Positions 20,754-30,067 of a DNA stretch of 39,584 nucleotides are shown here, in pieces. The notes under the pieces are model-generated. The model did not search any database. It saw only the letters and a program-made list of their open reading frames with translations, and was not told the DNA's origin. The DNA lies in NCBI GenBank assembly GCA_002685965.1, contig NYZE01000076.1, forward strand, positions 1 to 39,584. Direction: 5' to 3'. A program made the position numbers and the translations under genes. How positions within the stretch are numbered: position 1 is the first letter of the stretch; each line of letters starts with the position of its first letter. Source of the DNA: Planctomycetota bacterium. Its GTDB lineage: Bacteria; Planctomycetota; UBA1135; GCA-002748355.

Positions 20754-22577
20754 ATGAAACGCACCCTTGCCTGCATGCTCGCCCTGGGGCCTGTCGCCGC
20801 GCTGGCCGACTCCGTTCCCGCCCAGAGGGGCCCGGTCGACCGGTCGTTCAAGCGTTGGTTCCGTGACTTCAAGGCGGGCAGGATCGAGCCCGGCGAGGTA
20901 GTCAAGAAGCGCAAGCACTACATCGACAAGTCGCTGCAACACAAGATCCCCATGAAGCGCCGCTACACGCGGCTCGACGAGGCGGACTTTCTGTTCGGGC
21001 TGCTCAAGGAGCGAGCCGACGCCCGGACCGCGAAGAAGCTGTTCGAGGTCGTTGCGGTGAGCCTAAAGAAGAAGGGCGGCAAGCTGTGGCAGCCGGCCGG
21101 CAAGTTGTCGATTATTCGCCAGTGTCTCCTCGACAAGTTGGTCGAAAACGGTTGCCCGCCGGAATTTCAGGAAGCGACCGTGGCGCGCATCGAGTTGGGG
21201 CTCAAGGAAGTGGCCGGTGCCCCCAAGGGTGAAGGCAACGGCGACGAAGAGGTCGCTGGTACGTTCACGCACTCCGAACCCGAGATTGCGGCGGCGCTGA
21301 TTCCACTGCTCGGTGTGTTCAATCAGCCGAAGCACCGCGTTCTGCTCGAGAAGCTGCTGCGCGTGAAGGAGCCCGGCATCGTCACGATGGCGGCGCATGC
21401 GTTTGCGGTCATGGGCTACGGCCCCGCCGTGGCGCCGGTCGCGCGTGTGCTGCACGGACAGAAGTTTCGCGACGAGATTGGTTGGTTGTCGCAGAGTCTG
21501 CAGCGTTTGATTCCCTGTGAGTCACCGAAGCCGGAGGAGAAGGATCTCAAGTACGCGATCAACCTCGTACTCGATCTGTTCGAGACGTGCGACGATTGGC
21601 GGTCGCGCCTCGCGCTCGTGCCGGTCACGCGGATGATTCGCTCGCGTGCTAGCGTGCCGGTGCTGATCTCGCTGCTCGAGAAGGCGAAGCAATCGGGCGA
21701 GAAAGCGGTGAAGATGAAGAAGGGCGTCTATTCGGGGACGCTGCTCGCTGCGGTCAACCAGGCGCTGGTCGACTTGACCGGCTTCTTTGCCGACTCCCGC
21801 AAGCCTGAAGACTGGCGCGCGTGGTGGGACTCGAACAAGGCCACCTTCAAGCTCGTAGAAGCCAAGAAGCAGATCGTCATCGAGGCGGGTGACAGCTTCG
21901 TCCGAGGGTTCTTCGGCATCCCGGTGACGGGTAACCGGGTGCTCTTCATCGTTGATGTCTCGGGCAGCATGATTTGGCCGATGCGGACCAAGGACTACGT
22001 GCCCGGACAGGTCGGTCGTGGCGCGAAGGGCTCCTACGAGAGCCGGTGGGACCGCGCCAAGAAGGAGTTGGCCAAGGCCATCGGCAGCATGGGCGCCGAC
22101 TCGAAGTTCAATGTGGTCTTCTTTGCTGGCCACGTCGACGTGTGGGAGAAGAAGCTCATTCCGGCGACCAAGAAGGGCAAGGCCTCGTTCATGAAGAAGC
22201 TGTCGCGGACCAATGCCGGTGGTGGCACCGCGGTCTACGACGCCATGGAGGCCGGGCTAGGCCTGTCAGCCGCTCCCAACAGGAAGGCCAAGCACCCCTT
22301 CGCTGACGAGGTCGACGAGGTCTTCGTGCTGAGCGACGGCGCGCCGTCGATGGGCAAGATCCTGCAGCCGACGCGCATCCTCAAGGTGGTCGAAGCGTGG
22401 AATCGCCGCGCGCAAGTGCGCGTGCACGCGGTTTACCTCGGCGACGAGAAGATCGACGCCGAGTTCACGCCGCCCGGCGCTCAGAAGCCACCCGAGGAAT
22501 GGTTGAAGCCCGAGGTGTTCATGCGACGCTTGGCCGAGCAAAACCAGGGCAGCTTCCAGGAGCCCGCGAAGGGCTGA
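20754..22577 (+). CDS. Secreted HEAT-like/VWA-domain protein
   Basis: Signal peptide MKRTLACMLALGPVAALADSVPAQ; intact MIDAS VDVSGSM with TNAGGGTAVYDAM and LSDGAPSMG. Confidence 0.85.
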   Translation: MKRTLACMLALGPVAALADSVPAQRGPVDRSFKRWFRDFKAGRIEPGEVVKKRKHYIDKSLQHKIPMKRRYTRLDEADFLFGLLKERADARTAKKLFEVVAVSLKKKGGKLWQPAGKLSIIRQCLLDKLVENGCPPEFQEATVARIELGLKEVAGAPKGEGNGDEEVAGTFTHSEPEIAAALIPLLGVFNQPKHRVLLEKLLRVKEPGIVTMAAHAFAVMGYGPAVAPVARVLHGQKFRDEIGWLSQSLQRLIPCESPKPEEKDLKYAINLVLDLFETCDDWRSRLALVPVTRMIRSRASVPVLISLLEKAKQSGEKAVKMKKGVYSGTLLAAVNQALVDLTGFFADSRKPEDWRAWWDSNKATFKLVEAKKQIVIEAGDSFVRGFFGIPVTGNRVLFIVDVSGSMIWPMRTKDYVPGQVGRGAKGSYESRWDRAKKELAKAIGSMGADSKFNVVFFAGHVDVWEKKLIPATKKGKASFMKKLSRTNAGGGTAVYDAMEAGLGLSAAPNRKAKHPFADEVDEVFVLSDGAPSMGKILQPTRILKVVEAWNRRAQVRVHAVYLGDEKIDAEFTPPGAQKPPEEWLKPEVFMRRLAEQNQGSFQEPAKG

Positions 22578-22649
22578 GAGCAACGCTCGTCCCTCCGGGC
22601 ACAGGCGTTGCGCCGGTGCCGACCGTGGCGAGGCAGCGCCCACCTCTTG

Positions 22650-23174
22650 CTAGCGGGCGCGGAAGCGGGTGGCGACTCGGTAGGGTTTGGAGCCCGTGGA
22701 GTAGCGCCAACGCATCGTGAGGTGGACCAAGCGCGCGAGCTTGAGGCGCGAGCTACAGGGAAACTTGGCGACGAGCGTCGCGCTGGTGTAGGCGGCGATG
22801 GTCGAGGGCGCCGGTTCGTAGCTCACTTGTTCGGGTACCCAGAGCAGGGGATTCGTCGTCGTGTAGCGATGTCCGTCGTCGTCGTGCAGCGTGAAGGATT
22901 TCATCGGGAACTCGATCGCGGATGCTGAGTCGTTGCGGACCGCGAAGGTCACGTGGAACGAATGATCGGGGATCTGGTCGTCCGTGTCCGCTTCGACGAA
23001 GCTCGCATCGACCTGCCACGTCACGTTTGCGGCGTGCCTCATCGGTGGTGCGTGACCGACGGCGGACAGACCGGGCCGGTCGGTGAGGTCCGCCAGCGTG
23101 ACGAGGGGTATTTCGCGAACTGACTGACACCCGCACGCGAGAAGGGAGACAAGGGCTGCCGCGATTCGCCGCAT
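22650..23174 (-). CDS. Hypothetical lipoprotein
   Basis: MRRIAAALVSLLACGCQSV lipobox start at 23174; beta-rich domain (HVTFAVRNDSASAIEFPMKSFTLHDDDGHRYTTTN). Confidence 0.65.
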   Translation of the reverse strand: MRRIAAALVSLLACGCQSVREIPLVTLADLTDRPGLSAVGHAPPMRHAANVTWQVDASFVEADTDDQIPDHSFHVTFAVRNDSASAIEFPMKSFTLHDDDGHRYTTTNPLLWVPEQVSYEPAPSTIAAYTSATLVAKFPCSSRLKLARLVHLTMRWRYSTGSKPYRVATRFRAR

Positions 23175-23254
23175 GGTGCGCCATTCTGCGGCAGAATGCC
23201 TGCCCATCCCATCCTGGACTGGTCACAGACCGTTGGCCGCGAGAAACTGCCTGG

Positions 23255-24832
23255 ATGAGATCTTCACGCTGGGTCCTGATCGCGCTGGTTCCGCTCGCGC
23301 TTTCCCAGCGCAAGAACTCGCTCACGGAGACGGACCCGAAGCTGGCGCTCGACGCTGCGCCCAAGGCGATCCAGACGATCACCGCTGTCGATCTCGAGCG
23401 CCACGCCAAGAAGCTCGCCTCCGAGGAGTTCCAGGGTCGCCTGACCGGCACGCCCGGTCAGGAGAAAGCAGCAAAGCTGTTTGCTGACCACTTCCGGCAG
23501 CTCAAGCTCAAGCCGCTCGGCGCCAGGAAGAGGAGCAAGGCCGGTCCATTCGCGCAGGGCTATCCGATCGAGCTCGATGGTTTCGGTGCCAAGACCGGCG
23601 TCTACGCCGCCACCGGAAAACGCATCGCCAAGCACGGCGCCTGGTTTGTGCGCTTCCGCAACAAGTCCAAGGTCGAGGTCAAGGGCAAGCTCGTGTTCTG
23701 TGGGGTGGGCGACACCGCAGTCGCCGCCAAAGCCTCAATCGCCGTGCTGCACTTCGACACGGAAGGCAGCCGCGACGGCCGCTACCTGATGGGCAAGCTG
23801 CGCAGCCTGGCGAGCAAGGCGGCCAAGTTCGGCGCCAAGGGCTGCGTCCTGGTCATGAAGGAAATGCCCAGTCCGTTGCTCGCGGCTTTCGGAAATTCGG
23901 GAGTGTCGTTTCCCGGTCGGCCGGCGGTCTCCAACCCCAAGGCGCGACGCGGTCGCGGCGGCAACATCTCCGCGAAGGTCCCGACCGTGCTCGTTTCCGG
24001 TAAGGACGCCGAGGGCGTTCTCTCCAGGATCGGGCTGTCGCCTGACATGGCTTACGACGCCGAGGAAGACCTCGCGGTTGGCAAGAAGTCCAAGTCGAAC
24101 GTCCGTCTCACGGCGATCCGCAAGAAGCAGAAGAAGAAGGCGCTCAACATATGCGCCTACATCGAGGGCCGTCACAAGAAGCTCAAGAGCGAAGCGATCG
24201 TGTTTTCGTGCCACATGGATCACCTCGGTCTCACCGCCGACGGCGGTTGCTTCAACGGCGCTGACGACAACGCATCCGGTTCGTCGACCGTGCTCGAGAT
24301 CGCCGAGGCATTCGCCAAGCTGAAGCCGAGCGAACGTCCGCAGCGAAGCGTCATCTTCCTCGCGGTCTCCGGCGAAGAGCTCGGACTCTGGGGCTCGGCT
24401 CACTTCGTGGACAACCCGACCTGGCCGATCAAGAAGATCATCGCCGACATCAACATGGACATGCTCGGCCGCAACACGGACAAGGTACCGAACGACACGG
24501 TCGCCCTGACGCCGACCTATCGCATCAACTACTACTCGACCTTGGCGCGCGAGACCGCGTGGCTCGGCAAGGCGTTCGGTCTGCAGATGGCGAACGGCGA
24601 TCGCTTCTTCCAACGCAGTGACCACTGGAACTTCGCCAAGAAAGGCCTTCCGGTGGTCTTCTTCTGCGACGACGAACACGCCGATTACCACATGCCGACC
24701 GACACCGCCGAGAAGCTCGACTATGCCAAGATGGAGAAGATCGCGCGGCTCGCCTTCCTGATCGGGTACCGCACCGCAAACGCCAAGGGCAAGCCGAAGA
24801 AGCTCGGTCGACGCAAGGACTGGTTCAAGTAG
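23255..24832 (+). CDS. M28-family aminopeptidase with PA-like domain
   Basis: FSCHMDHLGLTADGGCFNGADDNASGSSTVLEIA; VSGEELGLWGSAHF; INMDMLGRN; SDHWNFAKKGLPVVFF; DYHMPTDT. Confidence 0.9.
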   Translation: MRSSRWVLIALVPLALSQRKNSLTETDPKLALDAAPKAIQTITAVDLERHAKKLASEEFQGRLTGTPGQEKAAKLFADHFRQLKLKPLGARKRSKAGPFAQGYPIELDGFGAKTGVYAATGKRIAKHGAWFVRFRNKSKVEVKGKLVFCGVGDTAVAAKASIAVLHFDTEGSRDGRYLMGKLRSLASKAAKFGAKGCVLVMKEMPSPLLAAFGNSGVSFPGRPAVSNPKARRGRGGNISAKVPTVLVSGKDAEGVLSRIGLSPDMAYDAEEDLAVGKKSKSNVRLTAIRKKQKKKALNICAYIEGRHKKLKSEAIVFSCHMDHLGLTADGGCFNGADDNASGSSTVLEIAEAFAKLKPSERPQRSVIFLAVSGEELGLWGSAHFVDNPTWPIKKIIADINMDMLGRNTDKVPNDTVALTPTYRINYYSTLARETAWLGKAFGLQMANGDRFFQRSDHWNFAKKGLPVVFFCDDEHADYHMPTDTAEKLDYAKMEKIARLAFLIGYRTANAKGKPKKLGRRKDWFK

Positions 24833-24914
24833 GCGGGTGCGCTCCCAAGTCGAAGGCGTTCCCTGGCCGAAGATAGATGGATAGGCTCAACGCTTCTCTC
24901 CCCGAAGATCACAC

Positions 24915-25910
24915 ATGACTAGCCCCACACTGATCGAACACATCCGGCAGACCGAAGGTCATCACCCAGGTGCCACGGGTGAGTTGAGTCGCATCCTGGC
25001 GCGCCTCTCCTTGGCGGGGCGGATGATCGCGCAGCGCTTGCTCAACGCCGGTTTCCTCGGTGAGCACGGCGACACCGGTCAGATCAACGTGCAGGGCGAG
25101 GTCGTGCAGAAGCTCGACGAGTTGGCCGACAGCATCTTCGTGCGCGTGTTCGAGAGTCACCCCGGCGTCTGCGGCATCGGCTCGGAGGAACGCTCGAAGA
25201 TCCACGCCTACGACGACGAGGAATCGAAGAGCGGTCGCTACATGATTCTCTACGATCCTCTCGACGGCTCGGGGAACATCGACATCAACGGTAGCCTCGG
25301 CACGATCTTCTCGGTGCACCAGAGGGACGACATCAGGGGTGCCGTGGCCGAGGGTGACTTCCTCCAGCCCGGCAACGCGCAGATTGCGGCCGGCTACATT
25401 CTGTATGGCCCGGCGACAGTCTTCGTTTACACGGCCGGCGGTGAAGGCAGCGTCTACGGGTTCACGCTCGATCGTTCGATCGGCGAATTTTTCCTTACGC
25501 ATCCCGACATCCGCATGCCGGAGACCGGCGGCAGCTACAGCGTCAACGAATCCAACGAGCCCAAGTGGAACGATGACGTCAAGGAGCTCGTCGCATCCTA
25601 TCGCCAGGGACGTGCACCAGTCGGCGAGCGCGTCGCGCGCTACACGGGCGCCCTCGTCGCCGACTTCCACCGCACGTTGCTCAAGGGCGGCATCTTCATG
25701 TATCCCGGCCTCAGCGATCGGCCGCGTGGCAAGCTGCGCTACCTCTACGAGGCCGCGCCCCTGTCCATGGTCGCCGAGCGCGCCGGAGGCGCCTCGACTG
25801 ATGGCAAGATCCGGACCCTCGATTTGCAGCCGACCGAGTTACACGAACGCTGCCCCCTGTTCATTGGAAGCCGCGGCGACGTCGAGTACGCGACCTCGTC
25901 CTTAGAGTAA
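24915..25910 (+). CDS. fbp: Fructose-1,6-bisphosphatase class I
   Basis: YDPLDGSGNIDINGSLGTIFSV; YTGALVADFHRTLLKGGIFMYPG; GKLRYLYEAAPLSMVAERAGG. Confidence 0.96.
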   Translation: MTSPTLIEHIRQTEGHHPGATGELSRILARLSLAGRMIAQRLLNAGFLGEHGDTGQINVQGEVVQKLDELADSIFVRVFESHPGVCGIGSEERSKIHAYDDEESKSGRYMILYDPLDGSGNIDINGSLGTIFSVHQRDDIRGAVAEGDFLQPGNAQIAAGYILYGPATVFVYTAGGEGSVYGFTLDRSIGEFFLTHPDIRMPETGGSYSVNESNEPKWNDDVKELVASYRQGRAPVGERVARYTGALVADFHRTLLKGGIFMYPGLSDRPRGKLRYLYEAAPLSMVAERAGGASTDGKIRTLDLQPTELHERCPLFIGSRGDVEYATSSLE

Positions 25911-25948
25911 GCGGCAGGACATCGTAGACTGCTGACGGCTGCGACTAG

Positions 25949-26034
25949 GCGAGAGTGGCGGAACGGCAGACGCGGCGGACTTAAAATCCGCTCCCCGTTA
26001 GGGGGTCCGGGTTCGAATCCCGGCTCTCGCACCA
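25949..26034 (+). tRNA. tRNA-Leu (anticodon UAA), CCA encoded
   Basis: Acceptor GCGAGAG/CTCTCGC plus ACCA; anticodon stem GCGGA-cTTAAAA-TCCGC; long variable arm CTCCCCGTTAGGGGG; T-arm CCGGGTTCGAATCCCGG. Confidence 0.96.
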
Positions 26035-26072
26035 GCTCAGGTCTTGGAGTCGAGCGCTGGACGACACGCGGG

Positions 26073-26545
26073 CTAGTGACGATAGAGCGCGTCGAGGTCG
26101 CGGAAGTGGTTCATCCCGGCGGTCATGTCGGGATGATCGCGCACGCGCCTGGCCTCTTGGTGCGTTGCCCCGGCGATTGGCGTTCGCAGCATGGTGAAGC
26201 AGTCGGTGCGGTGGGGGGAGCCCCACTGCACCAGCTCTTGTGAACGACATTCCAGGCCGAGGTCTGTGCTGGCTTCGTGGATGATGTCAGCGGATACGCT
26301 GGCGTCTCGCCAGTGCGGATTCTCGATGGACACGGTGCCGTCGTCGATGACGAACGTGGCCAAGTTCGAATGGTGGAGGAATGCGTGCCCCCCCACGGGC
26401 CAGCACGCGCGCCAACTCTTGCAAGTAGCCTTGCATGACCTCGTGCTAGACGTGCACGAGCGAATCCAAACTGACCGCCAGGTCGACGCTGCGGTCCTCT
26501 ACGTCGGGAAGCGAGCGGGCACCGTTATCCGACGACCAGCGCCCG
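26073..26545 (-). pseudogene. Decayed SAM-dependent methyltransferase
   Basis: Minus strand: SSDNGARSLPDVEDRSVDLAVSLDSLVHV*HEVMQGYLQELARVLARGG(frameshift in 7-G tract)HAFLHHSNLATFVIDDG...NPHWRDASVSADIIHEASTDLGLECRSQELVQWG. One nonsense codon (TAG) and one frameshift. Confidence 0.7.
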
Positions 26546-26776
26546 CGAACTCCTCAGCCGAAGGACTCGACCGCGGTGGTGGGTGGATGGTCCCCGGCAA
26601 GTCGTCGCGGCCCTCGCGGGTCGCTTGCTTCGGGGCCAGTCGGCCATCGAAAACCCCTATGCTGATTGGTAGAATCTGACTGCTGGAACATCGGCCAGGC
26701 CCAACCGCCCCATGCGTGCGGATTGCGCCAGCTGTAAGAACCCGGCCCGGTGACACCGATGGACTTCCACGACCCG

Positions 26777-28354
26777 ATGCATCACTTCCGAAGAGCCCTG
26801 TTTCTGGTGTGCCTGATAGCCCTGGCCGCTTGCAGCGGTGATTGGTTCGTGACGAGCATCTTCGGCTCTGGTGGCGGCTCGCCGGTTGTCCCGCCGACGC
26901 CGAATGCCTTCAACGAAGTGACCACGGCGGCGGGGCTGAGATACCCTCCTCCCCAGCTGACGATCATGCCGATCGGGGCGGGCGCCGCCTGCGGCGACTA
27001 CGACGGCGACGGCTGGATCGACATCTTGGTGTTGCGCGGCCGCAACCTGCCGACGCTCTTGTTCCGTAACCGCGGCAACGGCACCTTCGAAGAAGTCGGT
27101 GCGAAGGCTGGCCTCGATATCACAGGCAACACGTGCGGGCCCTGCTTCGCGGACATCGACGGCGACGGCCATCTCGACCTTGTAGTCGGCGGTGTCGTCG
27201 ACACGCCATTCAGGATGTACCTGAACCTCGGAAACGGCACGTTCAAGGACATCACGGCGCAGTCCAAGATCGTTCTCAGCGGCCTCAGTTGCGGGTCTGC
27301 CTTCGGTGACTACGACCTGGACGGCGATCTTGACCTCTTCATCACCCGTTGGGAGCGCCAGCACCCGACGCGCAAGGCCGACGAATACCTCTGGCGCAAC
27401 AACGGCGATCTGACCTTCACCGACGTTAGCGTCGAGAGCCAGATCTCGAAGACGGTCCGTGTCAACGTCCTCCAGGGTGACGTGACCTTCACGCCTAATT
27501 TCGCCGACGTGAACAACGACGGCTGGCCCGACCTGCTCCTCGTCGCCGACTTCGTGTCGAGTCGCATCTACATCAACAAGAAGGACGGGACCTTCGAGGA
27601 CACGACGACTCCGAACATCAACGATGACAACGGCATGGGCGGCGCGGTTGCCGACTACGACAACGACGGCGACCTCGATTGGTTCGTGACGAGCATCTTC
27701 GATGATGATCCGAAGAAGTGGACCGGCAACCGCATGTATCGCAACAAGGGCGATGGCACTTTCGAGGATGTGACGACCCAAGCCGGTGTGCGCGAGGGTG
27801 GTTGGGGTTGGGCCTGCAGCTTCTCTGACTTCAACCAAGACGGCTACCTGGACATCGCGCATGTCAACGGCTGGCACGCTGACGTCCTGCCATTCGTGTT
27901 GGACCCATCGCGATTGTACATGTCGAACGGGGACGGCACGTTCACCGAGTCGGCCGAGCAGTTCGGGTTCCTCGACCAGGGCCAGGGCCGCGGCATGATG
28001 TGCTTGGACTACGACAACGACGGCGACCTGGACATCTTCGTCGAGAACCTCGATCAACCGTGGCGGCTGTTCCGTAACGACCTCGAAAAGGGCAACTACT
28101 TGATCGTGACGCTGCGCGCTCCGTCACCCAATACCGCGGCGGTCGGCGCACGCGTCCACATCAGTACTGGCGGCAAGAACCAGATGCGCGAGATCCACTG
28201 CGGCAGCAACTACATCTCGCAAGATCCGTCGAATGCACACTTTGGCCTCGGCACGGCAACGGTGATCGACTCCCTGACGGTGATCTGGCCGGACAGGACC
28301 GTCACGGTGAAGACCAACGTGGCCGTGAATCAACGGCTCGTGATCACCAAGTGA
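26777..28354 (+). CDS. FG-GAP/VCBS-repeat lipoprotein with ASPIC/UnbV-like C-terminal domain
   Basis: MHHFRRALFLVCLIALAACSG lipobox; DYDGDGWIDILV, DIDGDGHLDLVV and similar repeats; NYLIVTLRAPSPNTAAVGARVHISTGGKNQMREI C-terminal domain. Start may be 26759. Confidence 0.9.
   Translation: MHHFRRALFLVCLIALAACSGDWFVTSIFGSGGGSPVVPPTPNAFNEVTTAAGLRYPPPQLTIMPIGAGAACGDYDGDGWIDILVLRGRNLPTLLFRNRGNGTFEEVGAKAGLDITGNTCGPCFADIDGDGHLDLVVGGVVDTPFRMYLNLGNGTFKDITAQSKIVLSGLSCGSAFGDYDLDGDLDLFITRWERQHPTRKADEYLWRNNGDLTFTDVSVESQISKTVRVNVLQGDVTFTPNFADVNNDGWPDLLLVADFVSSRIYINKKDGTFEDTTTPNINDDNGMGGAVADYDNDGDLDWFVTSIFDDDPKKWTGNRMYRNKGDGTFEDVTTQAGVREGGWGWACSFSDFNQDGYLDIAHVNGWHADVLPFVLDPSRLYMSNGDGTFTESAEQFGFLDQGQGRGMMCLDYDNDGDLDIFVENLDQPWRLFRNDLEKGNYLIVTLRAPSPNTAAVGARVHISTGGKNQMREIHCGSNYISQDPSNAHFGLGTATVIDSLTVIWPDRTVTVKTNVAVNQRLVITK
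26840..26864 (+). repeat. 25-nt direct repeat copy 1
   Basis: gattggttcgtgacgagcatcttcg, identical to 27677-27701. Confidence 0.9.
27677..27701 (+). repeat. 25-nt direct repeat copy 2
   Basis: gattggttcgtgacgagcatcttcg, identical to 26840-26864. Confidence 0.9.
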
Positions 28355-28493
28355 CGGGCGCGGGCTTCCGCACCGGGCGGCGACGGGCACCCTAGCATCG
28401 CTTCTACCTCTGGAAGCTCGTGCAAGCAGGCCCCACTTCCCTGCGCGCCGCGCTAGAATGCCGCGCGAGACCATTCCTGACGGGAGTTTCTAC

Positions 28494-29837
28494 ATGAGAG
28501 TCGCAACGTTGCAGTCGCTCACTCTGGCGTTGGCCGGGTGCGTGGTTCTATTTAGCCCAAGAGGCGTCGCGCAAACGGACGTGGAGACGACCATTCGCTT
28601 TGCGCCACCGAAGCGGATCATGGCCGGTGATGTCTTTCTCGGTGAGAACCGACTCTATCCGTCGCCCGCCATGCACGATGTAAATGGCGACGGCCGGGCC
28701 GATATCGTGATTGGCGACCTGTTCGGCAAGGTGACGGTTGCCCCTCACACGGGCAAGCCGATGTCGTACGGGGCGGAGGAAGAGGTCAAGGACCGCGAAG
28801 GGGAGCAGCTCAAGTTCCACAACTGGTGATGCATCGGCATGGGTTCACAGTTTGTGGACTTCAATGCTGATGGCCACGTGGACTACCTGTCCGCGACCTT
28901 CGACGGCTCGCCGCACATCAGCTACGGCAGCAAGGGAGGCTTCAACGAACCGGTGCGCCTGAAGGATGCCCAGGGGCAACGGATCCTCATCTCGTCCTAC
29001 TGGGACTATGACGAGCGCGCGCACCTGAAGACCGACCGTGCGCTCAGCAAAGGCAATGCGCCAGCTGAGCGGTGCATCTCGGCGTTGGCCTTCGACTGGG
29101 ATGGTGACGGCGACAACGACTTGCTCCTCGGCAGCTACGAGAAGGGGCATCTCTACCGCCAGATGAACGAGGGCACGAACAAGGAGCCGAAGTTCACAGG
29201 CAAGAACCTCGCCGTGATGGCGGGCAAGCAGCCGTTCGCGCTGCCTGCCAAGATGACCACGCCCCGTCTTGTGGATTGGGACGGCGACGGCGACATGGAC
29301 CTCGTGGCTGGCAGCTTCGGTGACTCTTTTGGCCAGAGCAGCGTTGGCGGCGGCGTCTACCTCTCGCGCAACAACGGCGCGAAGGGCAAGCCGGCCTTTG
29401 GCAAGCTCGAGACGTTGATCGCGCCAAGCGCCAAGGGGATGACGGCGCCGACGCGTCCGGACGCGGGCCTGTATCCCGAGGTCGTCGACTACGACGGCGA
29501 TGGCGATCTCGATCTGGTGGTCGGCGGTTACTCCTTGTGGACGCCGAAGGGCCGCGAGCTCAACGCTAAGGAGAAGGCAAAGGTCACCGCGCTCAGGGCG
29601 CAACTGGCGGCGCTCACCGGTCGGCGTTCGAAGTTGTTGCGCAAGATCTCCGCGGAGGTCACCGAGGCAACGGTCGGCCTCGATCCCAAGAGCAAGGAGT
29701 GGCGGGCCAAGGTGAAGCCTATCCGGGCGAAGTACCGCCCGGTCGAGGAAGAAAGACTAGCCGTGTCGAAGCAGCTCAAGGCCTTGGTGCCCGGGCCGCA
29801 GCGCCGGTCCTTCGTCTGGTTGTACGAGCGGTTGTAG
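28494..29837 (+). CDS. FG-GAP/VCBS-repeat selenoprotein candidate; TGA at 28827-28829 read as Sec (W-U-C motif)
   Basis: ORFs 28458-28829 and 28839-29837 are in the same frame: ...EGEQLKFHNW-U-CIGMGSQFVDFNADGHVDYLSATFDGSPHISYGSKGGF... FG-GAP coding continues without a gap. RBS GGGAG before ATG 28494; signal peptide. Confidence 0.8.
28832..28872 (+). promoter_or_regulatory. Candidate bacterial SECIS element
   Basis: CATCGGCAT-gg-GTTCAC-agttt-GTGGAC-ttca-ATGCTGATG: 9-bp lower helix (one G-U), 6-bp upper helix (one G-U), 5-nt loop AGUUU starting 20 nt after the UGA with G at loop position 2. Confidence 0.7.
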
Positions 29838-29889
29838 TCAGTCGAAACGCGGGCGCCGGCGGACACGGGGCGAACCCCGACCATATCCT

Positions 29890-29907
29890 GCAGGCGGTGG
29901 CGCCTGC
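29890..29907 (+). terminator. Hairpin downstream of FG-GAP selenoprotein candidate
   Basis: GCAGGCG-GTGG-CGCCTGC 7-bp stem in the intergenic region; no T tract. Confidence 0.35.
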
Positions 29908-30067
29908 GGGCCCCACTTCATGGGCGCACTCGCGTAGCAGAACAACGGGCGCTTCGAAGTCGTCGATGGGGGACGTTTGAGCGGTCCCTTGGGCCGCTTC
30001 CCGTTCCCGCTCGGTCCGCTACACTACCGCTTGCTTTTCTCTGTCCTCTTCCCATGGGAATCCCCCT

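Noticed and set aside
26073-26545. UAG recoding (pyrrolysine) as the explanation for in-frame TAG in the methyltransferase and in the 6433-6620 fragment
   Set aside because: TAG is an ordinary terminal stop here (smc, the DNA methyltransferase and the second FG-GAP gene end in TAG). Both TAG-bearing fragments show additional frame damage and no downstream element, which fits decay rather than recoding.
26657-28057. Long minus-strand ORF of 466 aa opposite the FG-GAP gene
   Set aside because: Low-complexity Val/Ala/Asp/Arg-rich shadow ORF typical of high-GC antisense frames. The plus strand encodes clear FG-GAP repeats.
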